Shown in pieces: positions 36,070 to 46,210 of a stretch of 64,000 bases of DNA. The stretch is taken from contig NZ_AKJX01000164.1 in NCBI RefSeq assembly GCF_000276605.1, positions 1-64,000 of the forward strand. Direction: 5' to 3'. The DNA is from Acidovorax sp. CF316. Its GTDB lineage: Bacteria > Pseudomonadota > Gammaproteobacteria > Burkholderiales > Burkholderiaceae_C. Positions within the stretch are counted from its first letter, which is position 1; each line of letters begins with the position of its first letter. A program made the position numbers and the translations under genes. The notes below the pieces were generated by a model, which was given only the letters and a program-made list of their open reading frames with translations, was not told the DNA's origin and did no database searches.

Positions 36070-37413
36070 ATGCACAAAACCCTCTCGTCGATCGCCATCG
36101 CTGCCGGCCTCGTGGCCGGCAGCCTGACCCTGGTTTCTTCCGCCCATGCCCAGGCCCTGGATGCCGCCGGCCTGCAGGCCATCGATGCCGCCGTGAACGG
36201 CGTGGCGGGCAAGATGGTCAGCTGGCGCCGCGACATCCATGCCCACCCGGAGCTGTCGGGCCAGGAAGTGCGCACCGCCAAGCTCGTGGCCGAGCACCTC
36301 AAGCGCCTGGGCATGGAAGTGCAGACCGGCGTGGGCGGCACCGGCGTGGTGGGCACACTGCGCGGCGGCCTGCCAGGCAAGGTGGTGGCCCTGCGCGCCG
36401 ACATGGATGCGCTGCCCGTGCCCGAGAACACCAAGCTGCCGTTTGCCTCCAAGGTCAAGGCCAACTACCTGGGCAAGGAAGTGCCCGTGATGCACGCCTG
36501 CGGGCACGATGCCCACGTGGCCATGCTCATGGGCGCGGCCGAGGCGCTGGCCAGCATGCGGGCCACGCTGCCGGGCACCATCAAGTTCATCTTCCAGCCG
36601 GCCGAAGAAGGCGCGCCTGTGGAACCCGATGCCAATGGCAAGGTGCCCAGTTTCGGCGCCAAGGCCATGGTGGAAGAGGGCGCATTGAAGGACGTGCAGG
36701 CCATCTATGGCCTGCACGTCACGGCCAACCTGCCGTCCGGCGTGGTGGGCTACCGCAGCGGTCCGCTGATGGCGGGCTCGGACAACATCAGCATCCAGGT
36801 CGAAGGGCGCGGCGGCCATGGCTCGTCGCCCTGGAACGCGGTGGACCCGGTGGTGGCTGCCAGCCAGGTCGTGCTGGGCCTGCAGACGGTGGTGAGCCGC
36901 CAGCTCAATATCAGCCAGGAGCCGGCCGTGATCACCATCGGCTCCATCCATGGCGGCACGCGCTACAACATCATTCCCGACAACGTGGAGCTGCTGGGTA
37001 CCTTGCGCACCTTCGACGAAAGCATGCGCCAGGAGGCGATCAAGCGCATCACCACCACGGCCGAGTCGATTGCGGCGTCGAGCGGTGCCAAGGCCAAGGT
37101 GCGTTTCGGCCCCGTGGCCTATCCCGTGACGTCCAACCCCGCGGCGCTGACCGAGGCCTCGTTGCCCGCGCTCAAGCTGGCCACGGGTGGCAAGACCATG
37201 ATCATTCCCAAGGTCAGCGGCTCGGAAGACTTCTCGGAGTTCCAGAAGGTGGCGCCGGGCTTCTTCTACTTCCTGGGCGCGCCGCCGAAGGGGGCGGACT
37301 TCACCAAGGCCCCGTCCAACCATTCGCCGCTGTTCGACATCGATGAAGACCAGTTGCCCGTGGGCGCACGCACCCTGGCGGCGCTGGCGGTCGACTTCCT
37401 GCAGCGCAAGTAG
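36070..37413 (+). CDS. Exported M20 family amidohydrolase (hippurate hydrolase/IAA-amino acid hydrolase type)
   Basis: A 447-residue enzyme. A signal peptide (SIAIAAGLVAGSLTLVSSAHA) shows it acts in the periplasm. Metal ligands are in HAHPELSGQE, MHACGHDAHVAMLMGAAEAL and FQPAEEGAPVEPD, and GRGGHGSSPWNAVDPV carries the dimer-domain His. It should split N-acyl amino acids or similar amides. ATG at 36070 matches the signal peptide; earlier in-frame ATGs at 36025 and 36001 are alternatives. Confidence 0.9.
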   Translation: MHKTLSSIAIAAGLVAGSLTLVSSAHAQALDAAGLQAIDAAVNGVAGKMVSWRRDIHAHPELSGQEVRTAKLVAEHLKRLGMEVQTGVGGTGVVGTLRGGLPGKVVALRADMDALPVPENTKLPFASKVKANYLGKEVPVMHACGHDAHVAMLMGAAEALASMRATLPGTIKFIFQPAEEGAPVEPDANGKVPSFGAKAMVEEGALKDVQAIYGLHVTANLPSGVVGYRSGPLMAGSDNISIQVEGRGGHGSSPWNAVDPVVAASQVVLGLQTVVSRQLNISQEPAVITIGSIHGGTRYNIIPDNVELLGTLRTFDESMRQEAIKRITTTAESIAASSGAKAKVRFGPVAYPVTSNPAALTEASLPALKLATGGKTMIIPKVSGSEDFSEFQKVAPGFFYFLGAPPKGADFTKAPSNHSPLFDIDEDQLPVGARTLAALAVDFLQRK

Positions 37414-37422
37414 GTAGGCGCG

Positions 37423-37959
37423 TCAGCGCAGCGCTGCTGCCCGGTTGCCGATGAACAGGCGAAACGGCAGCAGCAGCGCCACGCCCAGAGTGAGCTTCAC
37501 AGCCAGGTCGCCCAGGGCCCAGGTGATCCACGGGTCGCTGGTGCCCGCGAATGCGATGCTCCAGAAAACGGCCGTGTCCAGCACGGCCGCCAGCAGGGTG
37601 GCGACCAGCGGCGCGCGCCACCAGCTGCCGTGGCGCAGGCGATCGAAGACACCGATATCGAGCCACTGCGACAGCAGGAAGGCGGTGCCCGAGGCCACGG
37701 CAATGCGCGCTGGCGCCAGCACCAGCGAGGCCGCCACGGCCACCGCAAACCCCACCCAGGCCACACGCCGCGCCTGCTGCGGGCCATGGCGGCGGTTCAC
37801 CAGCTCGCTGACCAGGAAGGCCACCGGGTAGGTGATGGCGCCCCAGGTGAGCCAGTCGTTGATCGGAAATTGAACCAGGATGTTGGAGGCCAGCACCACG
37901 CCGGCCATGGCCAGTGCAGCGATAGTGAACTGCGCGCGCGTGGGGGCGGTGAACGGCAT
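37423..37959 (-). CDS. VUT-family queuosine precursor transporter (YhhQ-like)
   Basis: A 178-residue, roughly six-helix membrane protein with GAITYPVAFLVSELVNRRHG, the family signature. YhhQ-type proteins import 7-cyano-7-deazaguanine or 7-aminomethyl-7-deazaguanine for tRNA queuosine. The C-terminal WALGDLAVKLTLGVALLLPF also fits. ATG at 37959 is preferred to the GTG six bases upstream. The gene is convergent with the amidohydrolase and 11 bp downstream of the flavoprotein gene. Confidence 0.82.
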   Translation of the reverse strand: MPFTAPTRAQFTIAALAMAGVVLASNILVQFPINDWLTWGAITYPVAFLVSELVNRRHGPQQARRVAWVGFAVAVAASLVLAPARIAVASGTAFLLSQWLDIGVFDRLRHGSWWRAPLVATLLAAVLDTAVFWSIAFAGTSDPWITWALGDLAVKLTLGVALLLPFRLFIGNRAAALR

Positions 37960-37970
37960 GGCCACCCGCC

Positions 37971-39701
37971 TCAGGCAATGCCCAGCATGGCGCGGGCCAC
38001 GGCCTCGCCGACCTTGATGCCGTCGACCCCTGCGGACAGGATGCCGCCCGCGTAGCTCGCGCCTTCCCCGGCCGGATAGAGCCCGCCGGTGTTCAGGCTC
38101 TGCAGGTTCTCGCCACGCCCGATCTTGAGCGGCGACGAGGTGCGCGTCTCCACGCCTGTGAGCACCGCATCGTGCATGTCGAAGCCCTTGATCTTGCGGC
38201 CGAAGGCCGGCAGGGCCTCGCGCAGCGCCTCGATGGCATAGCCGGGCAGGGCCGCGTGCAGGTCGCCCAGTGCCACGCCGGGCTTGTAGGACGGTTCCAC
38301 GTCGCCCAGTTGTTTCGAGTCGCGCCCGGCGATGAAGTCACCCACCAGCTGCCCGGGTGCGCTGTAGTCGCGCCCACCCAGCACATAGGCATTGGATTCG
38401 AGCTGGCGTTGCAGCACGATGCCCGCCAGTGGGTGGTGCTGACCGGCCGGCTGCGCTTCGGCTCCGTAAGTGCCGCCCAGGTGCAGCGCGAAGGCTTCGG
38501 CGTCCGTGGGGTAGTCCGTGGGGTCGATGCCCACCACCATGCCGGCGTTGGCATTGCGCTCGTTGCGCGAGTACTGGCTCATGCCGTTGGTCACCACCCG
38601 GCCGGGTTCGCTGGTGGCGGCCACCACCGTGCCGCCCGGGCACATGCAGAAGCTGTAGACCGCCCGCCCGTTGGCTGCGTGGTGCACCAGCTTGTAGTCG
38701 GCCGCGCCCAGCAGCGGGTGGCCGGCATGGCGGCCCCAGCGCGCGCGGTCGATCACGCCCTGTGGGTGTTCCACCCGGAAGCCGATGGAAAAGGGTTTGG
38801 ATTCCATGGCCACGCCGCGTTCGTAGAGCATGGCAAAGGTGTCGCGCGAGCTGTGGCCCAGCGCCATCACCACGTGGTCGGCACGCAGCTCGGTGGTCTC
38901 GCCCGTGGCCTGGTTCAGCACCTGCAGGCCGCGCAGGTGGCGGCGCTCGCCCGTGCCCTCGACGATCACGTCGGTCACGCGCTGCTCGAAGCGGATCTCG
39001 CCGCCCAGGGCGATGATCTGCTCGCGCAGGTTCTCCACCACTTTCACGAGCTTGAAGGTGCCGATGTGCGGGTGCGCCACGTAGAGGATCTCCTCGGGCG
39101 CGCCGGCCTTGACGAATTCGCCCATGACCTTGCGGCCCAGGTGGCGCGGGTCCTTGATCTGGCTGTAGAGCTTGCCGTCGCTGAAGGTACCGGCGCCGCC
39201 TTCGCCGAACTGCACATTGCTCTCGGCATGCAGTTCACGCTTGCGCCACAGGCCCCAGGTGTCCCGGGTGCGTTCGCGCACCGGCTTGCCGCGTTCCAGC
39301 ACGATGGGCTTGAAGCCCATCTGCGCCAGCACCAGCGCGGCGAAGATGCCGCAGGGCCCGAAGCCCACCACCACCGGGCGCAGCGGCAGGTCGGCGGGCG
39401 CCTGGCCCACCGGCTGCCAGGCCATGTCGGGTGTGGGCTGGATGTGCGGGCGACCGGCATGCCGGGCCAGCAGTGCGCCCTCGCCCGAAGGATCGGCCAG
39501 AGTCAGGTCGATGATGTAGACCGCCAACAGGTCGGCCTTGCGCGCATCGAAGCTGCGCTTGTGCACCTGCACGGCGGCGATGTCGGTCGGGGCGATGCCC
39601 AGGATCTGGACGGCCTGGGCGCGCAGCGCGTCCAGCGGGTGCTCGGCGGCTTCGGCCGGCACGGCTGCCAGCGGCAGCTTGAGTTCGGAAAGGCGGATCA
39701 T
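37971..39701 (-). CDS. FAD-dependent oxidoreductase, COG2509 type
   Basis: A 576-residue flavoprotein. The dinucleotide motif VVVGFGPCGIFAALVLA lies near residue 108, after an N-terminal domain of about 95 residues containing VHKRSFDARKADLLAVY. NVQFGEGGAGTFSDGKLYSQ and YSFCMCPGGTVVAATSEPG identify the COG2509 group, whose reaction is not established. The Cys pair in FCMC is conserved in that group. Probably cotranscribed with the YhhQ-like gene. Confidence 0.85.
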   Translation of the reverse strand: MIRLSELKLPLAAVPAEAAEHPLDALRAQAVQILGIAPTDIAAVQVHKRSFDARKADLLAVYIIDLTLADPSGEGALLARHAGRPHIQPTPDMAWQPVGQAPADLPLRPVVVGFGPCGIFAALVLAQMGFKPIVLERGKPVRERTRDTWGLWRKRELHAESNVQFGEGGAGTFSDGKLYSQIKDPRHLGRKVMGEFVKAGAPEEILYVAHPHIGTFKLVKVVENLREQIIALGGEIRFEQRVTDVIVEGTGERRHLRGLQVLNQATGETTELRADHVVMALGHSSRDTFAMLYERGVAMESKPFSIGFRVEHPQGVIDRARWGRHAGHPLLGAADYKLVHHAANGRAVYSFCMCPGGTVVAATSEPGRVVTNGMSQYSRNERNANAGMVVGIDPTDYPTDAEAFALHLGGTYGAEAQPAGQHHPLAGIVLQRQLESNAYVLGGRDYSAPGQLVGDFIAGRDSKQLGDVEPSYKPGVALGDLHAALPGYAIEALREALPAFGRKIKGFDMHDAVLTGVETRTSSPLKIGRGENLQSLNTGGLYPAGEGASYAGGILSAGVDGIKVGEAVARAMLGIA

Positions 39702-39779
39702 GGTCTTGCAGGCCCGTGTCGATCGGGCGGTGGCAATGTCGTGGGGCTGGTATTTTAAAGGAGGCGGTCCTGCCAGGTG

Positions 39780-40856
39780 CTAGTCGCCGTTCAACAGGTC
39801 TTCGCGCTGGGCCTTGAGCCACTGCTTGAGGTAGTCGTTGTCGTCCATCGCCTGCACCTCCCGCCGCAGCAACGGAATGTCATGCTCCAGCGCCTGGATC
39901 TGGCTGCGCAGCTGGGCCATCAGCTGACCGGGCTGCAGCTTGCGCCGCGAGGTGCTGCCGAGTTGTTCGCGCATGCTGGCCTCCAGCGTGGCCACCTCCT
40001 GCTGCAGCTCGGCTAACTGGTCGGTGAGCACCTGGTTGTAGCGCTGCAGGTGTGTGTCACCCACGGTGGCCATGTGCTGTGCGTCGATCTGCTCCACCTC
40101 GAGCTGCAATTGCAGCAGGTCGAGCAGGCTGCCTGCGGCGTAGGCCAGGTTCACGCGCTGCATGAGCGCGGTCTTGCGCAGGCGCTCGGCCTCGTCGGGC
40201 TCGCGGTCGGGGTGCAGGGCGCTGGCCAGTTTGCGGTACACCGAGCGCACCGACTGGCTGGCCTCCTGCGCAGCTTCCTGCTGCTGGCGCTGCTGCGCGC
40301 TGGGTTTGCGGGCCCGGCTGGCATGGTGGAGCTCGCGCTCCTGCTGCGCGCGCGCCTGACGCGCCTGCATTTCCTCCTCCACGCGGCGCACGATGTCCTC
40401 GGGCGATTCCGGCCCGCCGGGCGGCGCAATCTGCAATGCGTCCGGGGTGTCGGGCACATCCGCAAGCTGCTCCTGCGCATACTGGGCCTGCAGCGCCTGC
40501 ATCGCAGCGCGGGTGGCCGGGTCGCGCACGTTGTCGGCCAGGTCCCGGGCCAGCCGGGCGATCACGGCATGCAGATCGCGCAGCAGCGTGCGGCCCAGGC
40601 CCTTGCGCGCCGAAGCTTCGACCAGGGCGTTGACCAGGGCGGCGTGCGCGGCGTAGTACCTCTCGAGCAGGGGTGCCACGTCCTTGGCGTAGCGCTGGTG
40701 GTAGGCGTCGATGGCCTGGTTCCAGGCGGCGAGGATGGCGCGCTGGTCGGCGATCTGGGCCAGCAGCGCATTGAACGACTGCTGCGCGGGGGTGAGCGAT
40801 GGGTCACCAGGCTGGCGGCCGATGCGCAGCGGCGTGGCGGCGGGAGAAGGGGGCAT
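39780..40856 (-). CDS. J-domain-like coiled-coil protein
   Basis: A 358-residue, Gln/Ala-rich soluble protein predicted almost entirely helical. In the middle (about residues 210-250) RSVYRKLASALHPDREPDEA carries the His-Pro-Asp tripeptide of J domains in the right helical setting, followed by LMQRVNLAYAAGSL. Long coiled-coil stretches flank it. J proteins stimulate DnaK; this one has no Gly/Phe or zinc region, so its client is unknown. ATG at 40856 is chosen over a GTG at 40901. Confidence 0.65.
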   Translation of the reverse strand: MPPSPAATPLRIGRQPGDPSLTPAQQSFNALLAQIADQRAILAAWNQAIDAYHQRYAKDVAPLLERYYAAHAALVNALVEASARKGLGRTLLRDLHAVIARLARDLADNVRDPATRAAMQALQAQYAQEQLADVPDTPDALQIAPPGGPESPEDIVRRVEEEMQARQARAQQERELHHASRARKPSAQQRQQQEAAQEASQSVRSVYRKLASALHPDREPDEAERLRKTALMQRVNLAYAAGSLLDLLQLQLEVEQIDAQHMATVGDTHLQRYNQVLTDQLAELQQEVATLEASMREQLGSTSRRKLQPGQLMAQLRSQIQALEHDIPLLRREVQAMDDNDYLKQWLKAQREDLLNGD

Positions 40857-40913
40857 TGGAGGTGCAAAGGGGAGGCGAAGGCCCCCGGATTTTGCCTGCA
40901 CGGCCCAGGCGGG

Positions 40914-41978
40914 TCAGACCGTGCGGCTGCCGCCCTGGTGGTGGCGCCAGCGCAGCTCCACCAGGCCAAAGGCCAGGGCGGCCAGGACCAGCGGCGCAAA
41001 GAAGTACAGGCTGCGGTAGGCCAGGATGGCGGCCAGTGCCTGCGGCGCCGGCATGTAGGCCGACAGCACGGCCGTGCCCACGGCCTCCAGAACACCGAGG
41101 CCGGCGGGAATGCGCGAGATCAACCCCGCAACGGCCCCGAGCAGCACGGTGGCCAGGGCCGCCACATAGGGCACCTGCTGCTGCGTGAGCAGCCAGATGG
41201 CGCCGGCCATGACCATCCAGTTCACCGCCGACAGCACCAGCTGCAGCAGCCCGACGGACCAGTGCGGCATGGGAAAGGCATGCCCGCGCAGCGTGATCGG
41301 TTCCCCCCGGCGCAGCACGCAGACCACGAGGTACAGCCCGGTCACCGCGGCCATGGCGCTGCCGATCCAGCGCAGCTGGTGGCCGGCCATGTCCCAGCCT
41401 TCGGGCAGCTGGGGTGTCCAGAGCCAGAATACGGCGCCCGCGAGCACGAAGTAGCCGAGCCAGTTGGTGATGATGCTGATGGCCACCACCTGGCCGATGT
41501 CGCCCACCGACAGCCCCTGGCGCGAGTACAGCCGGTAGCGCACGGTGACACCGCCGATGAGCGAGCCCAGGTTGAGGGTGAACGGGTAGGCGATCAGCGT
41601 GGTGCCCACCGTGCGCGCCACCGGCAGGCCGTGCCGGGTGTAGTAGCGCCCGAACAGGTCGAAGGTGCTGTAGATGCCATGGCTGGCGAAGGCCAGCGCG
41701 GCGCCGCCCAGCAGCGCGGCGCTGGGCAACTCGACCAGCGCATTCCATACGGCGCCCCAGTCCACGGTGCGTGCCTGCCGGAACAGCAGGGCCCCGATCA
41801 GCAGCACGAATGCGCCCGTGACCAGCGTGATGGCCCAGGGCCACCAGCGGCTGTTGCGCAGGGTGTTCCAGCGGCTGGGGGCTGCCGGGGCTTCCTTGCG
41901 CGCGCCCGGCCTGTGGGCCGGGGCCGTGGGCGCTGGCGTGGCGGTCCCGCGCAGTGAATGGGTGGCGGGCGCGCTCAT
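40914..41978 (-). CDS. ybhN: YbhN-type integral membrane protein (LPG synthase-like, UPF0104)
   Basis: A 354-residue membrane protein with a Pro/Ala-rich cytosolic tail and about eight helices. NLGSLIGGVTVRYRLYSRQG and LISRIPAGLGVLEAVG are typical of the flippase-like part of lysylphosphatidylglycerol synthases. It follows clsB by 10 bp, reproducing the E. coli ybhP-clsB-ybhN order, and probably acts in envelope lipid handling. Confidence 0.85.
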   Translation of the reverse strand: MSAPATHSLRGTATPAPTAPAHRPGARKEAPAAPSRWNTLRNSRWWPWAITLVTGAFVLLIGALLFRQARTVDWGAVWNALVELPSAALLGGAALAFASHGIYSTFDLFGRYYTRHGLPVARTVGTTLIAYPFTLNLGSLIGGVTVRYRLYSRQGLSVGDIGQVVAISIITNWLGYFVLAGAVFWLWTPQLPEGWDMAGHQLRWIGSAMAAVTGLYLVVCVLRRGEPITLRGHAFPMPHWSVGLLQLVLSAVNWMVMAGAIWLLTQQQVPYVAALATVLLGAVAGLISRIPAGLGVLEAVGTAVLSAYMPAPQALAAILAYRSLYFFAPLVLAALAFGLVELRWRHHQGGSRTV

Positions 41979-41988
41979 GGCCGGTACC

Positions 41989-43236
41989 CTAGGTGGCCGA
42001 CGCCGCCTGGGGGTTGTCCGTGCGCAAGGCCTCGGCCTGCTCCTGGGCCTTGACCAGCGAGATGGTGGGCTCGTGGCGCGGCAGCCAGCCGGCCCATGCC
42101 GGAAACCAGCGCATCAGGTGGAACACGCAGTAACTGCGCACCAGGCGCAGCCCTTCCCACGGCCCCTTGGGCGAGGGCTCGACCTGCTTGCAGCAGTTGT
42201 CCATGAGGTGGGCCATGCGGCTGTACAGCGTGGCGTTGAACGTGCGGTCGCGGATGATCACGTTGGCTTCCAGGTTCAGCGACAGGCTCAGTGGATCGAG
42301 ATTGCTCGATCCCACGGTGGACCATTCGTCGTCCACCAGCGCCACCTTGCCGTGCAGCGGGCGGTCGCAGTACTCATAGATGCGCACACCGGCGCGCAGC
42401 AGATGGTCGTAGAGCAGGCCGGCGGCCGTCTTCACGATGGGCATGTCGGGCTGGCCCTGCAGGATCAGGCGCACGTCCACACCCCGCCGCGCGGCCCGCC
42501 GCATCTCGCGGATGAAGCGGTAGCCCGGGAAGAAGTAGGCATTGGCGATCACCACGCGCTTGCGCGCCGAGCGCAGGGCAATGCGGTAGTGGCGCTCGAT
42601 GTCGTTGGTGTGGTCGTGGTTGTCGCGGGTGACGAAGATGGCATGTGCGGTGCCCGCATACGGCTGGCCGCGCGCCGGCAGCGCCTTGGCGCGGCTGCGG
42701 CGGCGCTCAGCGGGGCTGAGAACGGCCTCGTGCGTGTACTGGTGCATCTGCGCGACGATGGGGCCGCGCACTTCCACGGCATAGTCCTGCTTGGCTTCCG
42801 GGCCGAAGTCGGCCACATGGTCGGCCGAGTAGTTGATGCCACCGATGAAACCATGCTCGCCATCGACCACCACGATCTTGCGGTGCATGCGGCGCAGCAT
42901 GTTCAGGCGCTGGCCCAGCACCCGCTTGCCAGGATCGAAGATGCGAAAGTGCACGCCGGCCTGCACCAGTGCATCCAGGTATTGGTCCGACAGGTCGGGC
43001 GAGCCGAAACCGTCCACCAGCACATGCACCTGCACGCCACGTTGCGCCGCAGCGAGCAGCACGGCATGCAGCTCCTGGCCGATCTTGTCGTCGAACAGGA
43101 TGAAGGTTTCGAGCATGACCTCGCGGCGTGCCTTGGCTATGGCCTCGAACACCCGGGGGAAGAAGTCCTCCCCGTTTTCGAGCAGCTCGAACTGGTTGCC
43201 CGGTACCCAGCGCGATGACTGCGAGGCCCGGCTCAT
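41989..43236 (-). CDS. clsB: Cardiolipin synthase ClsB (phospholipase D family)
   Basis: A 415-residue PLD-superfamily enzyme with two HKD motifs: [20 protein letters not shown] (about residues 117-136) and [20 protein letters not shown] (about 299-318). It makes cardiolipin or phosphatidylglycerol from phospholipids at the inner membrane. There is no N-terminal helix pair, as in ClsB rather than ClsA. Its start overlaps the ybhP stop (ATGA). Confidence 0.92.
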   Translation of the reverse strand: MSRASQSSRWVPGNQFELLENGEDFFPRVFEAIAKARREVMLETFILFDDKIGQELHAVLLAAAQRGVQVHVLVDGFGSPDLSDQYLDALVQAGVHFRIFDPGKRVLGQRLNMLRRMHRKIVVVDGEHGFIGGINYSADHVADFGPEAKQDYAVEVRGPIVAQMHQYTHEAVLSPAERRRSRAKALPARGQPYAGTAHAIFVTRDNHDHTNDIERHYRIALRSARKRVVIANAYFFPGYRFIREMRRAARRGVDVRLILQGQPDMPIVKTAAGLLYDHLLRAGVRIYEYCDRPLHGKVALVDDEWSTVGSSNLDPLSLSLNLEANVIIRDRTFNATLYSRMAHLMDNCCKQVEPSPKGPWEGLRLVRSYCVFHLMRWFPAWAGWLPRHEPTISLVKAQEQAEALRTDNPQAASAT

Positions 43237-44000
43237 AGCGAAATCTCCGCGGCCAGGGGGGCGTGGTCCGAGAGCTTGTCCCAGGGCTTCTTGGGCAGGT
43301 GCAGCGGCGCATGCACAGCGGCATTGCGCACATAGATGCGGTCCAGCGCCAGCAGGGGCATGGAGGCCGGAAAGGTGCGCACAGCGCGCCCTGTGGATTG
43401 CACGAACACCTCGTGCAGGCCGGCGCGGTCGCGCAGGATCTCGTGCGCGCGGCCACGCCAGTCGTTGAAGTCGCCGGCCACGACCACGGGCTCCTCGGGA
43501 TCGAAGGTGTTCACCAGATCGCACACGCTGCGCAACTGGCGCTGGCGGTGCGCCTCCTGAAGACCCAGGTGCACGCAGATCGCATGCACGGGGCTGTGGT
43601 GGTTGGGCGGCTGCAGGATGCAATGCAGCATGCCGCGCCGCTCCGGCCCGCTCACCGAGATGTCATGGTTCTCGTAGTGGGTGATGGGAAACTTGGACAA
43701 AAGGGCATTGCCGTGGTGGCCGTTGTCGTACACCGCATTGCGGCCATAGGCGAATTGGGTCCAGATGGTGTCCGCCAGGAACTCGTAGTGGGGCTCCTGC
43801 GGAAAGTTCTCGACCCGGCCTGCATGGCGGTGGTGCGTGCCGAGCACTTCCTGCAGAAACACGAGGTCCGCAGACACGTGGCGCACGGCATCGCGCAACT
43901 CGTGCAGCATGAAGCGCCGGTTGAAGGTGGTGAAGCCCTTGTGCACATTCACGGTCAATACCTTGAAGGCAATGGGCTGGGATGCGGAGGTGTGCGCCAT
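43233..44000 (-). CDS. ybhP: Endonuclease/exonuclease/phosphatase family protein (YbhP-like)
   Basis: A 255-residue EEP-fold phosphohydrolase. [29 protein letters not shown] (metal-binding Glu), [12 protein letters not shown] (Asp-Phe-Asn) and [11 protein letters not shown] (catalytic His) give a complete active site. It heads the ybhP-clsB-ybhN operon, implying a role in lipid or phosphodiester turnover; the substrate is unknown. ATG at 44000 is chosen by family length. Confidence 0.88.
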   Translation of the reverse strand: MAHTSASQPIAFKVLTVNVHKGFTTFNRRFMLHELRDAVRHVSADLVFLQEVLGTHHRHAGRVENFPQEPHYEFLADTIWTQFAYGRNAVYDNGHHGNALLSKFPITHYENHDISVSGPERRGMLHCILQPPNHHSPVHAICVHLGLQEAHRQRQLRSVCDLVNTFDPEEPVVVAGDFNDWRGRAHEILRDRAGLHEVFVQSTGRAVRTFPASMPLLALDRIYVRNAAVHAPLHLPKKPWDKLSDHAPLAAEISL

Positions 44001-44159
44001 GGAAACAATCTGAAAAGGGTGCCGCACCGTGCTGGTGCGTGCCCCCTCGGGCATGCGCCGTCAGGGGTTGTGCCTTGATTGTTCCGGCCCGTGGCCGGGG
44101 CTTCTGTAGGACGGCTTGCCGTCAGCGCGTGCAGCGGCGGCCCAAAGCGCGGGCCCAGG

Positions 44160-45077
44160 TCAGGCGGGCAGGAAGCCTTCGACCGACAGGTAGCGCTCGC
44201 CCGTGTCGTAGTTGAAGCCCAGCACGCGGGCGCCCACGGGCAGCTCGGGCAGCTTCTGGGCAATGGCGGCCAGCGTGGCACCCGAGGAGATGCCCACGAG
44301 CATGCCTTCCTCGCGTGCGCAGCGGCGCGCGTATTCGCGTGCGGGCTCGGCATCGACCTGGATCACGCCGTCGAGCAGGGTGGTATCGAGGTTCTTGGGC
44401 ACGAAGCCCGCGCCGATGCCCTGGATGGGGTGGGGCGAGGGCGCGCCGCCCGAGATCACCGGCGAGGCCGAGGGCTCCACCGCGAACACCTTGAGCTGTG
44501 GAAATTTCGCCTTGAGCACGCGCGCCACGCCGGTGATGTGGCCACCCGTGCCCACGCCGGTGATGAGGGCGTCCAGGCCATCGGGGAAGTCCTGGAGGAT
44601 CTCCTGCGCCGTGGTGCGCTCGTGCACGTCGATGTTGGCGGGGTTCTCGAACTGCTGGGGGATCCAGGCGCCGGGCGTCTGGGCCAGCAGTTCCTGGGCG
44701 CGGGCGATCGCGCCCTTCATGCCCTTCTCGCGCGGGGTCAGGTCGAATGTGGCGCCGTAGGCCAGCATCAGGCGGCGGCGCTCGATGCTCATGCTGTCGG
44801 GCATCACCAGCACCAGCTTGTAGCCCTTGACGGCGGCCACCAGCGCCAGGCCGATGCCGGTGTTGCCCGAGGTGGGCTCGATGATGGTGCCGCCGGGCTG
44901 CAGCGCGCCCGAGCGCTCAGCGTCTTCCACCATGGACAGGGCGATGCGGTCCTTGATCGAGCCGCCGGGGTTGCCGCGCTCGGCCTTGACCCAGACATTG
45001 GCCGCGCTGCCGAACAGGCGGTTGATGCGCACGTGCGGCGTGTTGCCGATGGTCTGCAGAATGTTGTCGACTTTCAT
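44160..45077 (-). CDS. cysK: Cysteine synthase (O-acetylserine sulfhydrylase, CysK type)
   Basis: A 305-residue PLP enzyme. The Schiff-base Lys is in [14 protein letters not shown], the PLP-phosphate and substrate loop [28 protein letters not shown] and [12 protein letters not shown] follow. The VPKNLD and GISSGA segments place it nearer CysK than CysM. It forms cysteine from O-acetylserine and sulfide. It lies 86 bp downstream of rtcA on the same strand with no clear terminator, so some read-through from the rtc operon is possible. Confidence 0.92.
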   Translation of the reverse strand: MKVDNILQTIGNTPHVRINRLFGSAANVWVKAERGNPGGSIKDRIALSMVEDAERSGALQPGGTIIEPTSGNTGIGLALVAAVKGYKLVLVMPDSMSIERRRLMLAYGATFDLTPREKGMKGAIARAQELLAQTPGAWIPQQFENPANIDVHERTTAQEILQDFPDGLDALITGVGTGGHITGVARVLKAKFPQLKVFAVEPSASPVISGGAPSPHPIQGIGAGFVPKNLDTTLLDGVIQVDAEPAREYARRCAREEGMLVGISSGATLAAIAQKLPELPVGARVLGFNYDTGERYLSVEGFLPA

Positions 45078-45163
45078 GGCGTCTCCTGGTCAAGAAAAGG
45101 GTGGGTGACAGTGCAAGGCGGCATTGTGGCCCAGTCCGGCCTTCTCCCGCACTGCCGTACCCA

Positions 45164-46210
45164 CTACGCCGGGCTCACCCGGACCAGAACGCTGCCGCCT
45201 GCACCCGGCTCTGTCGCCACCCGCACCGGCAGGCAGGCATTGATCACCGCCGAATTCGTGCGCGTGTGGTCCGTGAGCTCGCTCGCCGTGTAGCGGGCCT
45301 CCTGGCCCGTGCGCCATACGGCCAGGGCCAGCGGCAGCATCCACTGGTCGGCCAGGTGGGGGCCGGTGGCTGCGGTGCTGCGCTCGTAGGCCTGTACCTC
45401 CTCGGCCAGCTTGCGCGCCACGGTCTCGGCCGACAGGCCGCGTTCGCCGAACTGGCAGAACACCTCGGTCACCTGCGCGTATTCCAGCGTGGCCATCAGC
45501 ACATTGCCCGGTCCTTCGTGCTGGCGTACGCCGGGCGCGCGCAGCTGGCCGGCCTCCAGCGTCCAGCCCAGGCGCCGGCCCAGCTCCTCCAGCTCGCGTG
45601 TGGCCACGCTGCGCGCCAGGCCGGGTGCCAGGGCCTCGGCCCAGGCGGCCACGGGCGCCCCGCGTTCCACCAGATCGAACAGAGTGAGGGCCTGCGTTGC
45701 CGGCGTGATCTGCGCGTGCAGCAGCCCGCCACCGGCCGGGTAGAAGCCGCGCCGCTCCAGCGCCAGTTCCAGTCCCACGCCCAGCCGCGCAAGCAGCGGC
45801 GCATACGCGCGCTGCAGAAAGTCGAACGGCGGCGCCATCGGGTTGTGCGTGCCGCCCGCCAGCTGGATGCGGCTGGGCCCGTCGGCCAGCATCAGCGCGG
45901 GCAGCACGGTCTGCAGCACCAGCAGGCAGCTGCCTGCGCCGGCGATGCGGAAGGTGTAGTCCCCCGCGCGCACCGCACCGGGCGTGAACTGCAGCGACTG
46001 CGAGCCCAGCTCCGCCCCTTCGGCCTGCCCGCCGCTGACCTGCACCGCTGCCTGCACGCAGGCCAGGTGCTGGCGCATCAGCCCGGGCTTGGCACGCCCG
46101 GCGCGGATGCGCTCGATGTGCAGCGGCCGGCCCGTCACCATGGACAGCGCCAGGCCGGTGCGCAGGATCTGGCCGCCGCCTTCGCCCTGGGAGCCGTCGA
46201 GCTTCAGCAT
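45164..46210 (-). CDS. rtcA: RNA 3'-terminal phosphate cyclase RtcA
   Basis: A 348-residue cyclase that converts RNA 3'-phosphate (or 2'-phosphate) ends to 2',3'-cyclic phosphates with ATP through an AMP-His intermediate. The N-terminal DGSQGEGGGQILRTGLALS, the THNPMAPPFDFL loop, GRGFYP-like RRGFYPAGGG and LADQWMLPLALAVW are diagnostic. The catalytic His is expected in ELTDHTRTNSAVI. The true start is ATG 46210, overlapping the rlaP stop by 7 nt (ATGCTGA), so the two are coupled. Last gene of the RtcR-controlled operon. Confidence 0.95.
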   Translation of the reverse strand: MLKLDGSQGEGGGQILRTGLALSMVTGRPLHIERIRAGRAKPGLMRQHLACVQAAVQVSGGQAEGAELGSQSLQFTPGAVRAGDYTFRIAGAGSCLLVLQTVLPALMLADGPSRIQLAGGTHNPMAPPFDFLQRAYAPLLARLGVGLELALERRGFYPAGGGLLHAQITPATQALTLFDLVERGAPVAAWAEALAPGLARSVATRELEELGRRLGWTLEAGQLRAPGVRQHEGPGNVLMATLEYAQVTEVFCQFGERGLSAETVARKLAEEVQAYERSTAATGPHLADQWMLPLALAVWRTGQEARYTASELTDHTRTNSAVINACLPVRVATEPGAGGSVLVRVSPA

